Assembly: GCF_030272615.1 (NCBI RefSeq)
Contig: NC_081415.1
Span: forward strand, 106,033,796-106,097,795
Direction of reading: 5' to 3'
From: Cryptomeria japonica
Taxonomy: Eukaryota > Streptophyta > Pinopsida > Cupressales > Cupressaceae
Length of the DNA stretch: 64,000 nucleotides
In this document: one piece after another, positions 44,219 through 55,914 of the stretch
Position numbering within the stretch: the stretch's first letter is position 1
Layout: each line of letters opens with the position of its first letter
The notes under the pieces: generated by a model
What the model saw: the letters and a program-made list of their open reading frames with translations, nothing else
Databases searched by the model: none
Told to the model about the DNA's origin: nothing
Program-made: the position numbers and the translations under genes

Positions 44219-46575
44219 ATGGATTTTTGTTGGATCTATGTTTTTTGCAGATTTTTCTAACCCTATATTATTGTTTTGTAAAACAATTTGGAGAATAATC
44301 TTGTGCAGCTAGAGTTTTGGACACAAAATCAAGATCTTCGAGCGATTCGATCATATCTCACAAACGGCTAGGAAATTTTGTACCAATTTTTTTTTGCATG
44401 TTGAAGAAAGCATCAGGAGCTCTCAATAGAAAATTCAAAATTTTTGGAGCAAATTTTCATTTTCTATGAATTTTTTATGATTTTTCATAAAAAATTAATT
44501 TTGAGAGGAAATGAGAGAGTTTTTAGGATTTTCTTACATTTTTGGAAATTAATCAAAATTATACATAGGATCTGTTCTTTGTGATTTTAATTTTGATGCA
44601 AAATATTTCCCTAAAAATTGGATCTTTAAAAATTAGGGTTTTTCCTTATTTTGATCAGATCTCACAAACAGCTTTAAATTTTGGCATAACATTTTGTGTG
44701 TAGGTCAAGAAAGGTATCAGAAAGATCCAGTAAAAATTTCAAATTTTTTGGATCATTTTTTCAATTTATATGAATTTGTTATGATTTTTCATAAAAAATT
44801 AATTTTGACTGCAAATTAGCGAATTTTTTGGATTTTCTTAGATTTTTGGAAATCTCTCAAAATTATACATAGGATCTATTCTTTGTGGATCAATTTTTCA
44901 TTTTATATGAATTTTTTATGATTTTTCATAAAAAATTAATTTTTGGAGCAAATTAGCAAATTTTTTGGATTTTCTTACATTTCTGAAAATCTCTTAAAAT
45001 TTTACAGGTGGTCTTTTTTTATGATGAATCAGATCTTTGAATTGGTTAACAAAATGCATTGTTGAAGGCCCCTATTTCACAAAGTCTTTTGGATCTAAAA
45101 TTTACCTAACTTGTGTGCTTGCAGGAAGGGGTGATCATTTGAAATAATCCAAACTACTAATAAATCTTTGTTGCAGGTCCTTGGAAAGGGTTTTTGGATT
45201 TTTATTGTGTGCCTTGTTTTCATAAACTAGCAAACACTTCAATTGGTGCACTAAAATTGAATCATTGTCTTTTGTGTCTTGAGCAATAGGCTCTTTTTGT
45301 TTAATCTTTAGAGGGCCTATCTTCCCGTGTGGTCATTAAGACTACTAGTGAGAAGAGAACGACCCAAGTGGTAGTGAGGAAAACCCACCTCTTTCAAACC
45401 ACTATAAACCACTGTATTCATGGTGAAAACTATGGATAACGTGTGCTGATTAGTTCATACCGACACTATGTCTCCCCATAAACCCGTTTGATCAAATTTA
45501 TTTGATCAGTTGTAGGGCATAACCCCTACCAGCTGGGAGCCTTTTGTATTTACAGAGCTAAAAGTGCTGCATGTATGGCCACACGAGCGGATGCCCTTAC
45601 TAGCACCTTTTTGTTAAAGAAGCCAAAATCCTTCTAGTTGTTGAGGCAGGAGGTCGGACCTCTGGTAGCGGCCCAGACACATATGGTTCTTAGTAGAGAT
45701 ACAAAGTTTGAAATAGGGAGTTTTCATGGGGATTGATGCTTGGCCGACCCGAGAAGTGAGTGCCGAGGGTGGAGCCAGTGAGGTCAAGCATCTAAGTATC
45801 CGCTCTGAATAGCATAACCTCGAGGGTAAAACCTCATGTGGGATCAACAACTATTGTCTTCGCCAGCCATAAGAATTATGCTTGACTTATTTTAAACATT
45901 CAAAACATTCAAGACCAAACAACAAAACATTGTGTCTTTTGTGTCTTCAAGTGTATGCAAAACATTTTTACATCAAACAACACACTTTTCTTGGAGTCAT
46001 TTTGAGTCTAAACGCTTGCAAACATTGAGTCCTCTTGTCACGAAAAATAGTCAAACATTCAAATTTGGTCACAACCAACAACTTCACAAATTGGAAAAAT
46101 TTTACAGTCCAGCAAACAAGAGCAATCAGTTTTGGAATTCTTGAGCTTCCTAGGTTGTTTCTCTAGGTTTTCATCTAGCATTCAACTTGTCTTTGGGTCT
46201 CACAAAGTCCATCATTGCTTTACATCTTGCATTAAATTTACATTTGTCCAAACTTGAGTCAAAAGGTCACTTGCTTGTCCTCACTATACTTTGTCAACAC
46301 ACTACATATAACAACATTTTGCTAAGTGGTCCCTCATCAAGGTCCATCACCTTTGGGTCTCATTTGGTCTTACTTAGAGTCAAGGTCAACTTACCTCATC
46401 AAGAGAAACTATCCTCTCTTTGGAAGTCACACCTGCTCTACTACATACATACTTGGTCTTACACTTTGGAAATTGCAAGTACACTTCAGATTCATTTACA
46501 TTCCATCCAACTCTTGGTCTTCCATACTCTTTCCATTTTCATCTAGTCTCACACATCTTGGTCAATACCTAGTTC
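44219..46575 (+). other. Element J leader with repeated AT hairpins
   Basis: About 2.4 kb without a credible ORF. Three copies of a repeat carry a 28-nt inverted repeat (arms AATTTTTTATGA/TCATAAAAAATT) at 44470-44497, 44773-44800 (one mismatch) and 44910-44937, each followed by a related block ending ACATAGGATCT or similar. The distance from 45000 to 46575 shows no further repeat that I can define. Confidence 0.6.
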
Positions 46576-48213
46576 ATGGTTGAAACCCGTCTTCAAAAAT
46601 CTAGGAGAGAAACTAAAGAGGCTCAAGATTCTGCAAACATGAGTTCTTATGAGTATGAAAATGATATCTTTTTCAATTTTGATCATACTACATTACCTGA
46701 CATGGATGCCTATAGAAACATTCCAAATGTTGAGAACATGGACACTACAAACAACAATGATACACACAATGATGATACGAACAGCTTTTCAGTACATTCA
46801 GCAGATGTGGAAGAATCCATTATGGATCCTTATTTCAATTGATTGGTTGAGGAAATAATGAGGAGGGATAGACAATACTTCTTACAAATGATGGCACAAA
46901 GTGGAGCCAAGATACCTCATGATATTGACATGTCTCAAATAATGGAAAATCAACCTTTGCAACAACCTCACTCCAACATGGATCAAAGGAGACCTAATAG
47001 TGGAGGCAATAAAGGACCACATATGGTACCTGAATCACCATCATCTTTGTTTCAAAAACCAAAGGTCCCACATACACATGGTCAAGCATATGATACTCAC
47101 CTTCGCAGACCATTATGGAAGTCTTATGCAGAAAAATATGTTCAATCACATACCAATATTAAGGATCAACCACCAAAGCAATTGGATATTCAAAGGCATG
47201 CTCAAAATTTGGACACAAGGAAACCCCGTGTCAAATTTGGGGACAACACATTAGAACATGACATGCCTGTAGAGTATGGTATACATGGACAAAATAGATA
47301 TTTCGTTCCTCAACATGAATCTATACCAAGTGGTCCATATATGCAGCGTCACTATAGACCTCCTCCATATGAACATGTGTATGATCAATATCATCCATAT
47401 ATGCAACATGCTTCTCCTCCAATTGGTGCCTTAAGCATGGGGTATGGTCTAAGAAGTCGATCTCCACCTAAGAGCAATTTGGAGCAACAAATCAAGGACT
47501 TACAAAAGAAAATGGAGGACAGAAATACACCAAAGCCAACATACACAATGAGAGACATATGTCCTTATTGATTTGACAAGAGCATTCCAATGCCTCCATT
47601 TCCTACACACTTTGTGACACCTAAGTTTGATAGGTATAGAGGAAAAGGGGATCCTAAGGCACACATAAGACAATTTTTCATAGCTTGCATTGAGGTAGCA
47701 GCAAAAGAGACATATTTGATGAGATTATTCCCACAAAGCCTCGGTGATCAAGCTATGGAATGGTTCTCCCAACTCCCACCTGGTATTAAGTCATGGGGTG
47801 ATCTAGTAGAGGCATTTATTCAACATTTCTCCTAAAACATAGAGACAAACATATCAGTCACTACTTTGTGCAACACCAAGCAAAAAGAGGGAGAGTCTTT
47901 TGCATCATTTTTACAAAGATGGAGGAATCTAGCCAGTAGATGCTCTTGTGAAATTCCACAAAAACAAATGGTAGAGATGTTCACCCAAAATGTTAACAAA
48001 GACATTGGTTGCGACTTAAGAAAAGCTTGTTTGTCCACCTTCAAGGATGTCATTGTAAAAGGCTTAGCGATAGAAAAGGTCCTAATTGAACAGGGAGTCA
48101 TTAAGATATTCAAGGAAAACAAAGATGACTTTAAAGGAAAAGACAAGCCAAGATTTTGGAATAAAAACAAGAACACAGTCAATGATGGTGTTGTTGACGC
48201 CAACACAGTGTGA
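46576..48213 (+). pseudogene. gag: Element J Gag
   Basis: Starts MVETRLQKSRRETKEAQDS. The frame is interrupted by TGA (46840, 47569) and TAA (47833) without frameshift. The first 340 residues are polar, then comes the capsid region (TPKFDRYRGKGDPKAHIRQF, MRLFPQSLGDQAMEWFSQLP, SFASFLQRWRNLASRCSCEI), a Ty3/Tat-type Retrotrans_gag domain. Ends in Lys-rich sequence at a TGA (48211). Confidence 0.8.
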
Positions 48214-48255
48214 CCCAAATTCATCTTTTCGAGTTCAAGTTCTACAAACAATCAA

Positions 48256-49497
48256 GTGAATACTCAAACAACTTCTAAATCACGAAGGAAGTATACTCCA
48301 TTGGGAGAACCACTTGAGTTAGTTTTTAAAAAGCTAGTGGCAAACAAAGTAATCAAAGTTCCAGATTTTCCTCCATATGAACCAAAGGTTAAACCAAATT
48401 GGTGGAATGATGATGAGTATTGTGAATTTCATAAGAGCAAGGGTCATAAGACAGGAAATTTTCATCGACTGAAGAACATCATACAAGATCTCATTGATAG
48501 AGGTGACATTGAGATTGAGGGACATTCCTCCAATCAGGAACATGAGATGTTCAAGGAACCATTCCCAAAACATGACAAGGGAAAAGCTAAAGCCATAGAT
48601 GACCAAACCAACTATACCAGAGCATCCTACAACTATGATTCAACTATCAATCACATCTCGATGGACAATTATGTCTCTACCATTATCATCAAGGACAAAA
48701 CATCTGAGAATTCTACCCGGAGACCCAGGATTGTCCTAAAAGGCATTGGATCTTCTTTCGAACCTACCTCTAAATGTCATGTTACAACCTGTCGAGGTAA
48801 AATCACTTTGCAAGGTGCTCCAGCCAAGAACACCACTTCCTCATCAACCAAACCTGAGTATGACCTTGTAGAAAAGTTAGGGAAGACACCCATGCTCATC
48901 TCCATTCTTGAGCTCCTACGCATATCCCCTGCACATAAATCCATTCTTGACAAAATCTTGAGAGAAACTGTTGTTCCTACTGATCTGAATGTGGACCAGT
49001 TTCAAGCCATGGTGGGATACCTTTCCATTCCACACTCCCTTACATTCACAAAAGCCGATGACACTTCCGTAAGTCAGCCACATAACGCACCTTTACACAT
49101 TGAAGCCTTCATACAGAAACATAGAATCAAATGAGTCCTGATAGATGGAAGAGTAGGTCTAAACATTTGTACATTGAGCACTAATAAACAATTGGGATAT
49201 TCAGTTAAAGTTGTGAATTCTACAAACAAAATTACTATCAAAGCATATGATGATGAAGAGCGTTCATCCAAGGGTATAATCACCTTACTTCTCAGAGTTG
49301 GGCTAGTTACAAAGGATGTGGTTTGTCAAGTACTTGATCTTGATCTCACATACAACATATTGCTAGGACGTCCATGGATTCATGAGATGAGCGCAGTACC
49401 ATCTACATATCATCAATGTATCAAGTTTTCACACAATGGAGTTGAAGTGACCATCAAAGCTGACACAAATCCATTCATATATTACAACAATATGTGA
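48256..49497 (+). pseudogene. Element J Gag C terminus and aspartic protease
   Basis: Same frame as Gag. A zinc-binding-like box YCEFHKSKGHKTGNFHRLK (its last Cys is Phe) and KNIIQDLIDRG resemble element A's Gag end. After a TGA at 49132 (likely from CGA) the protease starts: VLIDGRVGLNIC holds the catalytic Asp (IDG), and YNILLGRPWIHEMSAVPSTY is the C-terminal motif. A further TGA lies at 49495. Confidence 0.75.
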
Positions 49498-49554
49498 CCT
49501 AGATCAGAAATAACAATACCAATCAATCGAGAGGCTATTCCATCTTTAGCATAT

Positions 49555-50694
49555 GTGGATCTAGAATCCTTGAAAGCTTCTACATCCAAACAATCAAAGC
49601 TTAAAGAAAAATTCAAGATTAAAGACATGGGATGTGGTGAGTATATATTTCATGTTGAGAAACTCCCACTATCTCCTAACACATTCAGTCAACATGAACA
49701 ATCTACAAACAATTTGCAATATCAAGGAATTGGGTGTGAACCACCTAGTGTTGTGGCTACTAAGTCTGAATGCAAATCTCCTCTAGTGGTGCAAGCAACT
49801 CTTGATATCAATAGTCCTAAAAGTGGTTCCAACAAAGAATCTATTGAGTGTTACACCAACCCTCTTGAGAACTCACATAGCCTTACCATTTCATTGACTC
49901 CTTCCATTTCCAGTCCTCTCCCAGACTTGGATCAACAAGAATTACAAAAGCCATTACTCATTGGGGATCAAAAATCAAGCTTTGAAAAGAAAAATCTAAA
50001 AGTCAATAATAAAGAAAAGTCCTTTAGTCCAAATCAAAATCAAAAGCTATTGGACTCTACAAAAATCAAGGTCAAGGATAAAAATCCAATGAAAGAAAAA
50101 GAGCAAGAGTTGATCTCCCCTAATATCAAAATAACTGGGGGCAAAAGTTATACAATTTTAAGTCAAAAATCATACTTGTTGATTGTAAGTCTCCATCATG
50201 CTATCCTACTTTCACTTCTTTTCACAGTCATAAGCCTTCATTCCTCATCCATGTGTTCCACACATCCTTTCCCTTTTGGTGATACATCATGCACCTTTAA
50301 TGGAGCTTCCTCGAAGGACTTTGTTATTAGGGATGCCCAAACTTCTTTAGGTGACATGCATATGGGCCTATGTAGTCCACACACTAGTAATTCTATCTCA
50401 GTTCCTTTATCAAGGAAGACAGACACTCAAGCTACACATCATTCAGTCAAGGAACAATGCAATTACAATCACAAAGTAAAGCCTCGCACATTTGAGGTAG
50501 GTGACTTAGTTCTCAAAGAAAATCCCAAAAATCAGCAAGACAGAGAGAAGAAGGGCAAGTTCGAACCAAACTGGCTTGGTCCTTACATCATCACAATAGG
50601 ATATGGATCTGGGGCATATCAGCTCTCAACTATAGAAAGTGAACCTTTCGAGGATCCTATCAATAGCATGCACCTTCGCAGGTTTTACACATAG
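49555..50694 (+). CDS. Element J post-protease region fused to integrase C-terminal module
   Basis: A 379-codon open frame in the same frame as gag and protease. Residues 1-200 are polar and of unknown role; residues about 203-228 are strongly hydrophobic (SYLLIVSLHHAILLSLLFTV). From about residue 300 it reads VKPRTFEVGDLVLKENPKNQ and GKFEPNWLGPYIIT, ending MHLRRFYT: the GPY/F module at the integrase C terminus of Ty3 elements, which binds DNA or chromatin. RT, RNase H and the integrase core that should precede it are gone without loss of frame. The ATG at 49555 is internal; the natural product is likely one long polyprotein. Confidence 0.7.
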   Translation: MDLESLKASTSKQSKLKEKFKIKDMGCGEYIFHVEKLPLSPNTFSQHEQSTNNLQYQGIGCEPPSVVATKSECKSPLVVQATLDINSPKSGSNKESIECYTNPLENSHSLTISLTPSISSPLPDLDQQELQKPLLIGDQKSSFEKKNLKVNNKEKSFSPNQNQKLLDSTKIKVKDKNPMKEKEQELISPNIKITGGKSYTILSQKSYLLIVSLHHAILLSLLFTVISLHSSSMCSTHPFPFGDTSCTFNGASSKDFVIRDAQTSLGDMHMGLCSPHTSNSISVPLSRKTDTQATHHSVKEQCNYNHKVKPRTFEVGDLVLKENPKNQQDREKKGKFEPNWLGPYIITIGYGSGAYQLSTIESEPFEDPINSMHLRRFYT

Positions 50695-52361
50695 CTCTCC
50701 AGAGTATCCTAACTCAAAAAATACAAAAAAATCAAAAATTTCAAAAATACAAAAAAAAATTATAAAACAAAAAAAAATCATTACTTGGTGAAAACCTAGC
50801 AAGCAGGCACCTTGTGACACAAAAAAACATTGAAAAAACAAAAAAGTAAAGAGAAATAATTTCGTCCAACGGTGAAAACCACTTCGGTGGCACCCTGGGC
50901 AAGTACCATGGTGAAAACTAGGTCACCAGCACCATGTGTAGAGACATTGCTCCTCCCTCCTTCAGGATTCTCTTTCATCCTTTCACTTTGCACACACTCA
51001 CAACCTATTCTTTCATAATAAACTTACCCATTCCCATCATGGCTTGTTATTGATCTACCTAAGATTGGTTAGCCATTCATAATAAACCTCCCTTTTCATC
51101 CCTTTTCATCCATAATAAATCAGATCCTATCTATGGCTAAGGCAAAATCCTACGTCTAGTAATGGGTGTGGAACTGAGAACATCACATATTTCGAGGAGT
51201 ACACTTTCTTCTAGCTTCCTTCAATCTATCCGCGCACAATCCGCAATAAAGCAACATTTTCTTCACAAATCTACAATAAAGTTTTATCTTCTCCATAATA
51301 AAGTATCAGTTTCATGGATTCAGTCAGTTTCAGATGAGACACAGCAGCAACAATGGGCTTCAACAAATCAAATCTTTCAACAGACTCAGACAACATTATG
51401 GTTTCGTGCTATCTATCCTTTTTGTGAAAGTAAACATTGTGACCACAATCAAATAAGACTTATACAAGTGACAAGAGACACTAAATTTGAGGACTACAAT
51501 GGATGTTGGTGTTGAGTCTTGGTTTTCTTTTGATTTTATCTTTTGGTGACATATCTTTTAGCTTTTCCAGGATGTCTCTGACTAGAGATTTTATCTCCAA
51601 GATGTCTTTGACTAGAAAGGAGAGGATGGGGTATCGTCACCTATTTGTATTTGCTATCTGTGGATTATCTTTTAGTAATACTATGACTTGTCCAAGGATA
51701 TGAGGACACTGTGAGTCTAGTATGAACTGGGGCATTCCTTGTTTGTGACTGTCTTATCTCCATGCAAACAGGTACAATGACTTTCTGGGTCAAACATATG
51801 CCTCGATTGTCATAACCTATTTTGCCATAATAAAGCTCAATGATGATAATGCACAAGAAGCTCTTTCACTTTCATATCTTCTATCTTTCATCCCCCTTTC
51901 TTGATTGACTTCCATCATCCTTCCTGAGTTCGCGTAGCCTGCTATCACATGACTGAGTATAATGACACACCAAAAACATTTGCATTTCATGTAGTTTCAC
52001 CTGCATTACCACATATAAGCATTTCATACATACATATAGATATCACAACTGCATCACATCCTGCACACAACACCTATTAGCACAATTTACATTTGCATCA
52101 TGCATACACATATAAAACATAAAAGAACAAAAATATTGCATTGCATCATATACATATTTGCATCCATATCATAAGCATACATCATGAAACATCTCATCAC
52201 ATAGGTACACATGCATATAGCTGCCGCAAAAATGAATTATCTCATATATATAAAGTGTTATGATACAATGATGTCAAAATCATATGGCCACAATCACCTG
52301 TAGGTGTCTACATCATCATACAAAAATGGTACAATACTGATACATAGGGAGCCCTCTACGG
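50695..52361 (+). other. Element J non-coding region after pol remnant
   Basis: About 1.7 kb without a credible gene. An A-rich stretch lies at 50715-50780. Three copies of GGTGAAAAC (50788, 50871, 50910) are each followed 15-20 bp later by GCACC, a pattern known from 3' regions of plant Tat-type elements. 51900-52300 is rich in CAT and ACAT. Confidence 0.5.
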
Positions 52362-52966
52362 CTACGATGAACTCCCTCCCTCGGAGCCAGCTGGCCTCAA
52401 CAGAGTCTGAGCCCTAGAAGGACCCACCCCAAGATCATCTCTCCTGGCCCCTATGTCCTCTGCAACCACCCCTCGTGTCACCCTATCCGGACAGAGGAAC
52501 CCACTGATAACTCTTGCCAACACTGTTGGTAGTGCTAATCCTGTCCATGTCATGGTATCCCATGCCACATGTCCTGCCCTCATCTCTAGTCCCGAATCCT
52601 AGAACACTCGTCTAAGGGCATCCCTGTCTCTATCTCGATCGTATGGAATCAGCTCCCCATCAATCGGTATCTGCATAATCCTATATACATCCTCCAGGGT
52701 GACTGTCATCTCACCCATCGGCAAATGAAATGTACATGTCTCGGAGTGCCATCTCTCCGCCAGCGCAGTCAACAGTCCCATGTTCACCCAAAACTCAGGC
52801 ACATACAGAATATGTCTCAATCCCATAGCCTCAATCATAGCTTGATCCTCGACTGTCAACTCAGGTTGCAACCTCTGAGTCGATGGGAATCTCTTCCATG
52901 ACTCCAACATAGGCAAATACTCTTGTAGTCACACAAATCAATCATCTCAATCCTAGTGACACTCAT

Positions 52967-53095
52967 TGTTCATCACAAAGTGTTGCTCACATTTTCACTC
53001 ACTGTTCATCACAAAGTGTTGCTCATATTTTAGTACTCCCTGTTCATCACAAAGTACTATATCTTGGTACTCATTGTTCATCACAAAGTGCCTTG
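52967..53095. repeat. Direct repeats TGTTCATCACAAAG
   Basis: Four copies starting at 52967, 53003, 53041 and 53075 (spacing 34-38 bp). They lie in the putative intron of the antisense gene. Confidence 0.8.
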
Positions 53096-53118
53096 ATCTA
53101 TCCTATCTTAGGGCCTTT

Positions 53119-53310
53119 GCTTGAGTGAATCCTCTTGAGTAGTTTCCTAATTGGCAACATATGTTCTATCACAAAATTGTCAATCCTAGCCCTATTTGTT
53201 ATCTTAGTCTTCCCTAGAGGACCTGCTTGAGTGTATCCTCTCAGCAGCTTATCCAATCGACAGCGTATGTTCATCACAGAACTATCGATTTGACCTAGAA
53301 GACACAAATT
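53119..53310. repeat. Diverged 106-bp duplication
   Basis: GCTTGAGTG starts both copies (53119 and 53225). Each runs through CAACATATGTTC or CAGCGTATGTTC to CAATC or CGATT. It makes the 75-codon minus frame at 53098-53325 look repetitive. Confidence 0.6.
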
Positions 53311-53960
53311 CACATTTTTGGACACAAACCCACCTGCACATCACAAACGTGACTGCTTTTGGCACAAACATGGTTTCAATCACAAATGCACCTAGAACAA
53401 ACACAGACATGCCTCGTGAGCACAAACATGCCTGGCACTAGCACAGACGCGCCTAGACGTTTTTGGACATTTTTTTTGATCCTATTCTAAGCGCATTTAT
53501 TACATTACCTACCATGCATTAATGACAATAATAAATGCATCGAAGTACGAGGAGGTTTGGTGGTACTTACTGGCTCTCCTGCCTCTGCTGGCCTCTGGAA
53601 TCGACGAACACGGTCGAATCTGTGAACCAAAGGCATCGCTGCTGACTGTTGCTACTCTTTTCTCTCTCTACACTCTAATCTCTTGGAGGTGTAGATGAAA
53701 ATGAGGATGTATTTCCCTCATGGTCTATCCTATAGACTACCCTAGCCCTAGTCTCCTGTGTTAGTCTTCATTATCCTATGACTCTGTCACTTTATCTGGT
53801 TAGTCCATTCTAGCCTTTCTTTCTTATCGAGAGATTGTCTACAATCTTTTCAAGCATTTTCATCCAATCTCTCGAGGGGGCATATCATTCCCATCTTGGA
53901 GCAACTCTGTATCAGTTCATATTATCTTCTTTGAAACAATGCGACAAGCCACTTTGTCTC

Positions 53961-53974
53961 AAAGAGGGGCAAAA
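53961..53974 (+). other. Polypurine tract of element J
   Basis: AAAGAGGGGCAAAA directly before the 3' LTR. Confidence 0.75.
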
Positions 53975-54748
53975 TGTAGACACCTAAAATTGTCATGTCT
54001 AATTAAATAAATATCTTAATTACTTTAGCCTAATTCTTCTATTAATTAAAGAAATCTTTATTTATTTAATTCATTCATTTATCCTCTTTTGGCCTTATTT
54101 CTCATTTAAATAAATACATTTATTTATTTAAATTATCCTTTTCCTAAATTAAATAAATATTTTTATTTATTTAATTATCCCACTTCTTCTATTAATTAAA
54201 TAAATCTTTATTTATTTAATTAATTCATTAACCTTTTCTACCCATGACACATGCCATTCATCTCTTAATTCATACACCACCTACCCCTTTCATTATTTTA
54301 TTATTTCTTTTACCTACCCTCTAATCATAGCCGACCTCCTTTTACACCTCTCAATCTTATCCCTCCATTTCATATAGTGTCTTCTATATAAGGAGATGCT
54401 TCCTTCATTATCAACCCTAATTGTTCTATGCATTCTAATCATCTTTTATGCACTTGACTACACTACAATCCTACTAGCAACCACATTCCGTTCTTTGTTG
54501 AGCTCTTGTGCACATAAAATCTGAGAGCAAATATATCAAGCAAGACCAATGGAGATAGGAAGAATGGAGATCCAAACCCTATTGGACATGTGATGGTATA
54601 ATCTTTGTGATTTCGTTTGATTTGCATTGTCTTAGGTAATCTTCATATGTTATGGTGGATCTTTGTTGTTGTTAGGCTAGGGTTTTGTGGTTGAATCTAT
54701 TTAGCCTTTCAATATCGTTATTGTTGTTATCCATTTTCACCATATAAA
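53975..54748 (+). repeat. 3' LTR of element J, 774 bp
   Basis: Starts TGTAGACACC and ends ATATAAA, where the 5' copy has ATATACA. A 41-bp segment near 54020-54060 is absent from the 5' LTR. The TATA box TATATAAGG is intact near 54386. Confidence 0.9.
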
Positions 54749-54753
54749 ATAAC
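54749..54753. other. Target-site duplication of element J, right copy
   Basis: ATAAC, matching 43460-43464. Confidence 0.8.
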
Positions 54754-55914
54754 GAGTCTTCACAAAGTGAATCTAGTGGGTGTGATGCATCAAGCTATAA
54801 TGAATGTTATCAAGGGCAGCTAAAGATTGATTGGCATCCTACTTTAAATGTGGTTACCATTGAAGATGAGGAAGTTCATCTCAGAAGACCTAGTGATGAA
54901 GAGGTTAAAAATCTTACTAAGGCTACTATAGCCAAAGCCAAGCACAACTACAATATGAGAAGTAATAAAAGGGATGGAAATCAGGGTGAACCTGGATCCT
55001 TGTTTATGAAAGAAGTATCTTAGAAAAAGACAACAAGCAATAATGCTCTACCTCAAGATGGTCATACAAAAGATGACCAATCCAGAGATGTAGCCAAAAG
55101 TGTAGATAATAATACTACTGGCGATTTACAAGGGACTGCTATAGCTAAAAGGGCAAGTCAGCCTAAAGTAGAAAAGACCAAAATTAATACTGAGCCAATT
55201 AACAGTTCCAATTTTGATATGACACTGGCTCTGACCCAAATGAAGGTTATAGTCCCATTGGTAGAACTGCTGAAAATAAAGGAATATAGAGAAGCTTCTC
55301 TCTCTTTATTTTCTAAAATATCAGATAATAGTGTAGCTTTGCCTACAAATACCATGAAGGATGAAAAGGATCATGAGCTGCACACTCCAGAAGTATATGT
55401 TGGAACAACAATTACTCAATAACCTTCCTAGGTGGATCTGTTTTATGTGACCTTATTAGTCAATAATAGGCTAATCAAGAATTGTATGATAGACTCTAGT
55501 GCTGCTGCAAATGTGATGCCATATGGTGTTGTGAAAGAATTGGGACTATCAGTAAGTACTGTGTATGGGAAATTTTATGCTATGGACAATAGAGAAGTAC
55601 CTGTGATAGGTACAATGAAGGATGTGGAGGTAAAGATAGCAGCATTTCCTGAAGCAACCTATAAAATGGATGTCATAGTAACAGACACAAAACCCCATTA
55701 TGGCATTCTATTATCCAGACAATGGGCTATAGCAGTTGGAGGAAATATACAATTAGATCTTTCATACGCAACAATCATAGTAAATGGAAGGAAGGTTAAG
55801 TTGTATAGAGAACCATGTGCTCCTAGGGTAATTGAGAAGATAGACCCTAATATGTTGAATTGTATGATTGATGTGGATCTTGATAACTTCAAAGTACAAC
55901 CAATTCTACCTTAG
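54754..55914 (+). pseudogene. Element K Gag tail and aspartic protease
   Basis: Continues the K frame after J (ESSQSESSGCDASSYNE...). Stops at 55021 and around 55422-55431. Protease: NRLIKNCMIDSSAAANVMPY has the catalytic Asp in an IDSS motif, followed by MDVIVTDTKPHYGILLSRQW, the second conserved strand. The TAG at 55912 is followed by the RNase H domain in the same frame. Confidence 0.75.

Larger units (their letters stand above)
52362..53636 (-). pseudogene. Antisense plant-mobile-domain-like gene in element J
   Basis: On the minus strand, 52916-52599 reads LTALAERWHSETCTFHLPMG and EMTVTLEDVYRIMQIPIDG, the hallmark of the plant mobile domain (PMD, aminotransferase-like family). The same frame continues after a TAG to 52362. 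A short possible first exon at 53636-53571 (MPLVHRFDRVRRFQRP) ends at GTAAGT, a splice-donor consensus, and an acceptor-like CTACAAG precedes the main block near 52923. Antisense extra ORFs with PMD are known from Tat-lineage elements. Protein function is unclear; host relatives act in gene silencing. The exon join is not phase-checked. Confidence 0.6.
43465..54748 (+). mobile_element. Element J: 11.3 kb LTR element with Gag-PR and only the integrase C terminus
   Basis: Complete from LTR to LTR (43465-44197; 53975-54748) with primer site, leader, one long frame encoding Gag, protease and an integrase C-terminal module, a non-coding region, an antisense plant-mobile-domain-like gene and a polypurine tract. 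RT, RNase H and the integrase core are absent. The LTRs are nearly alike apart from a 40-bp length difference and scattered substitutions, so J is among the younger insertions here. Confidence 0.85.

Noticed and set aside
44219-46575. Short frames in the J leader (for example 45932-46144 and 46187-46546)
   Set aside because: No family match, AT-rich composition and position before gag; treated as leader.
53098-53325. 75-codon minus frame near the PMD gene as a separate gene
   Set aside because: Built on a diverged 106-bp duplication within the putative intron; no family match.
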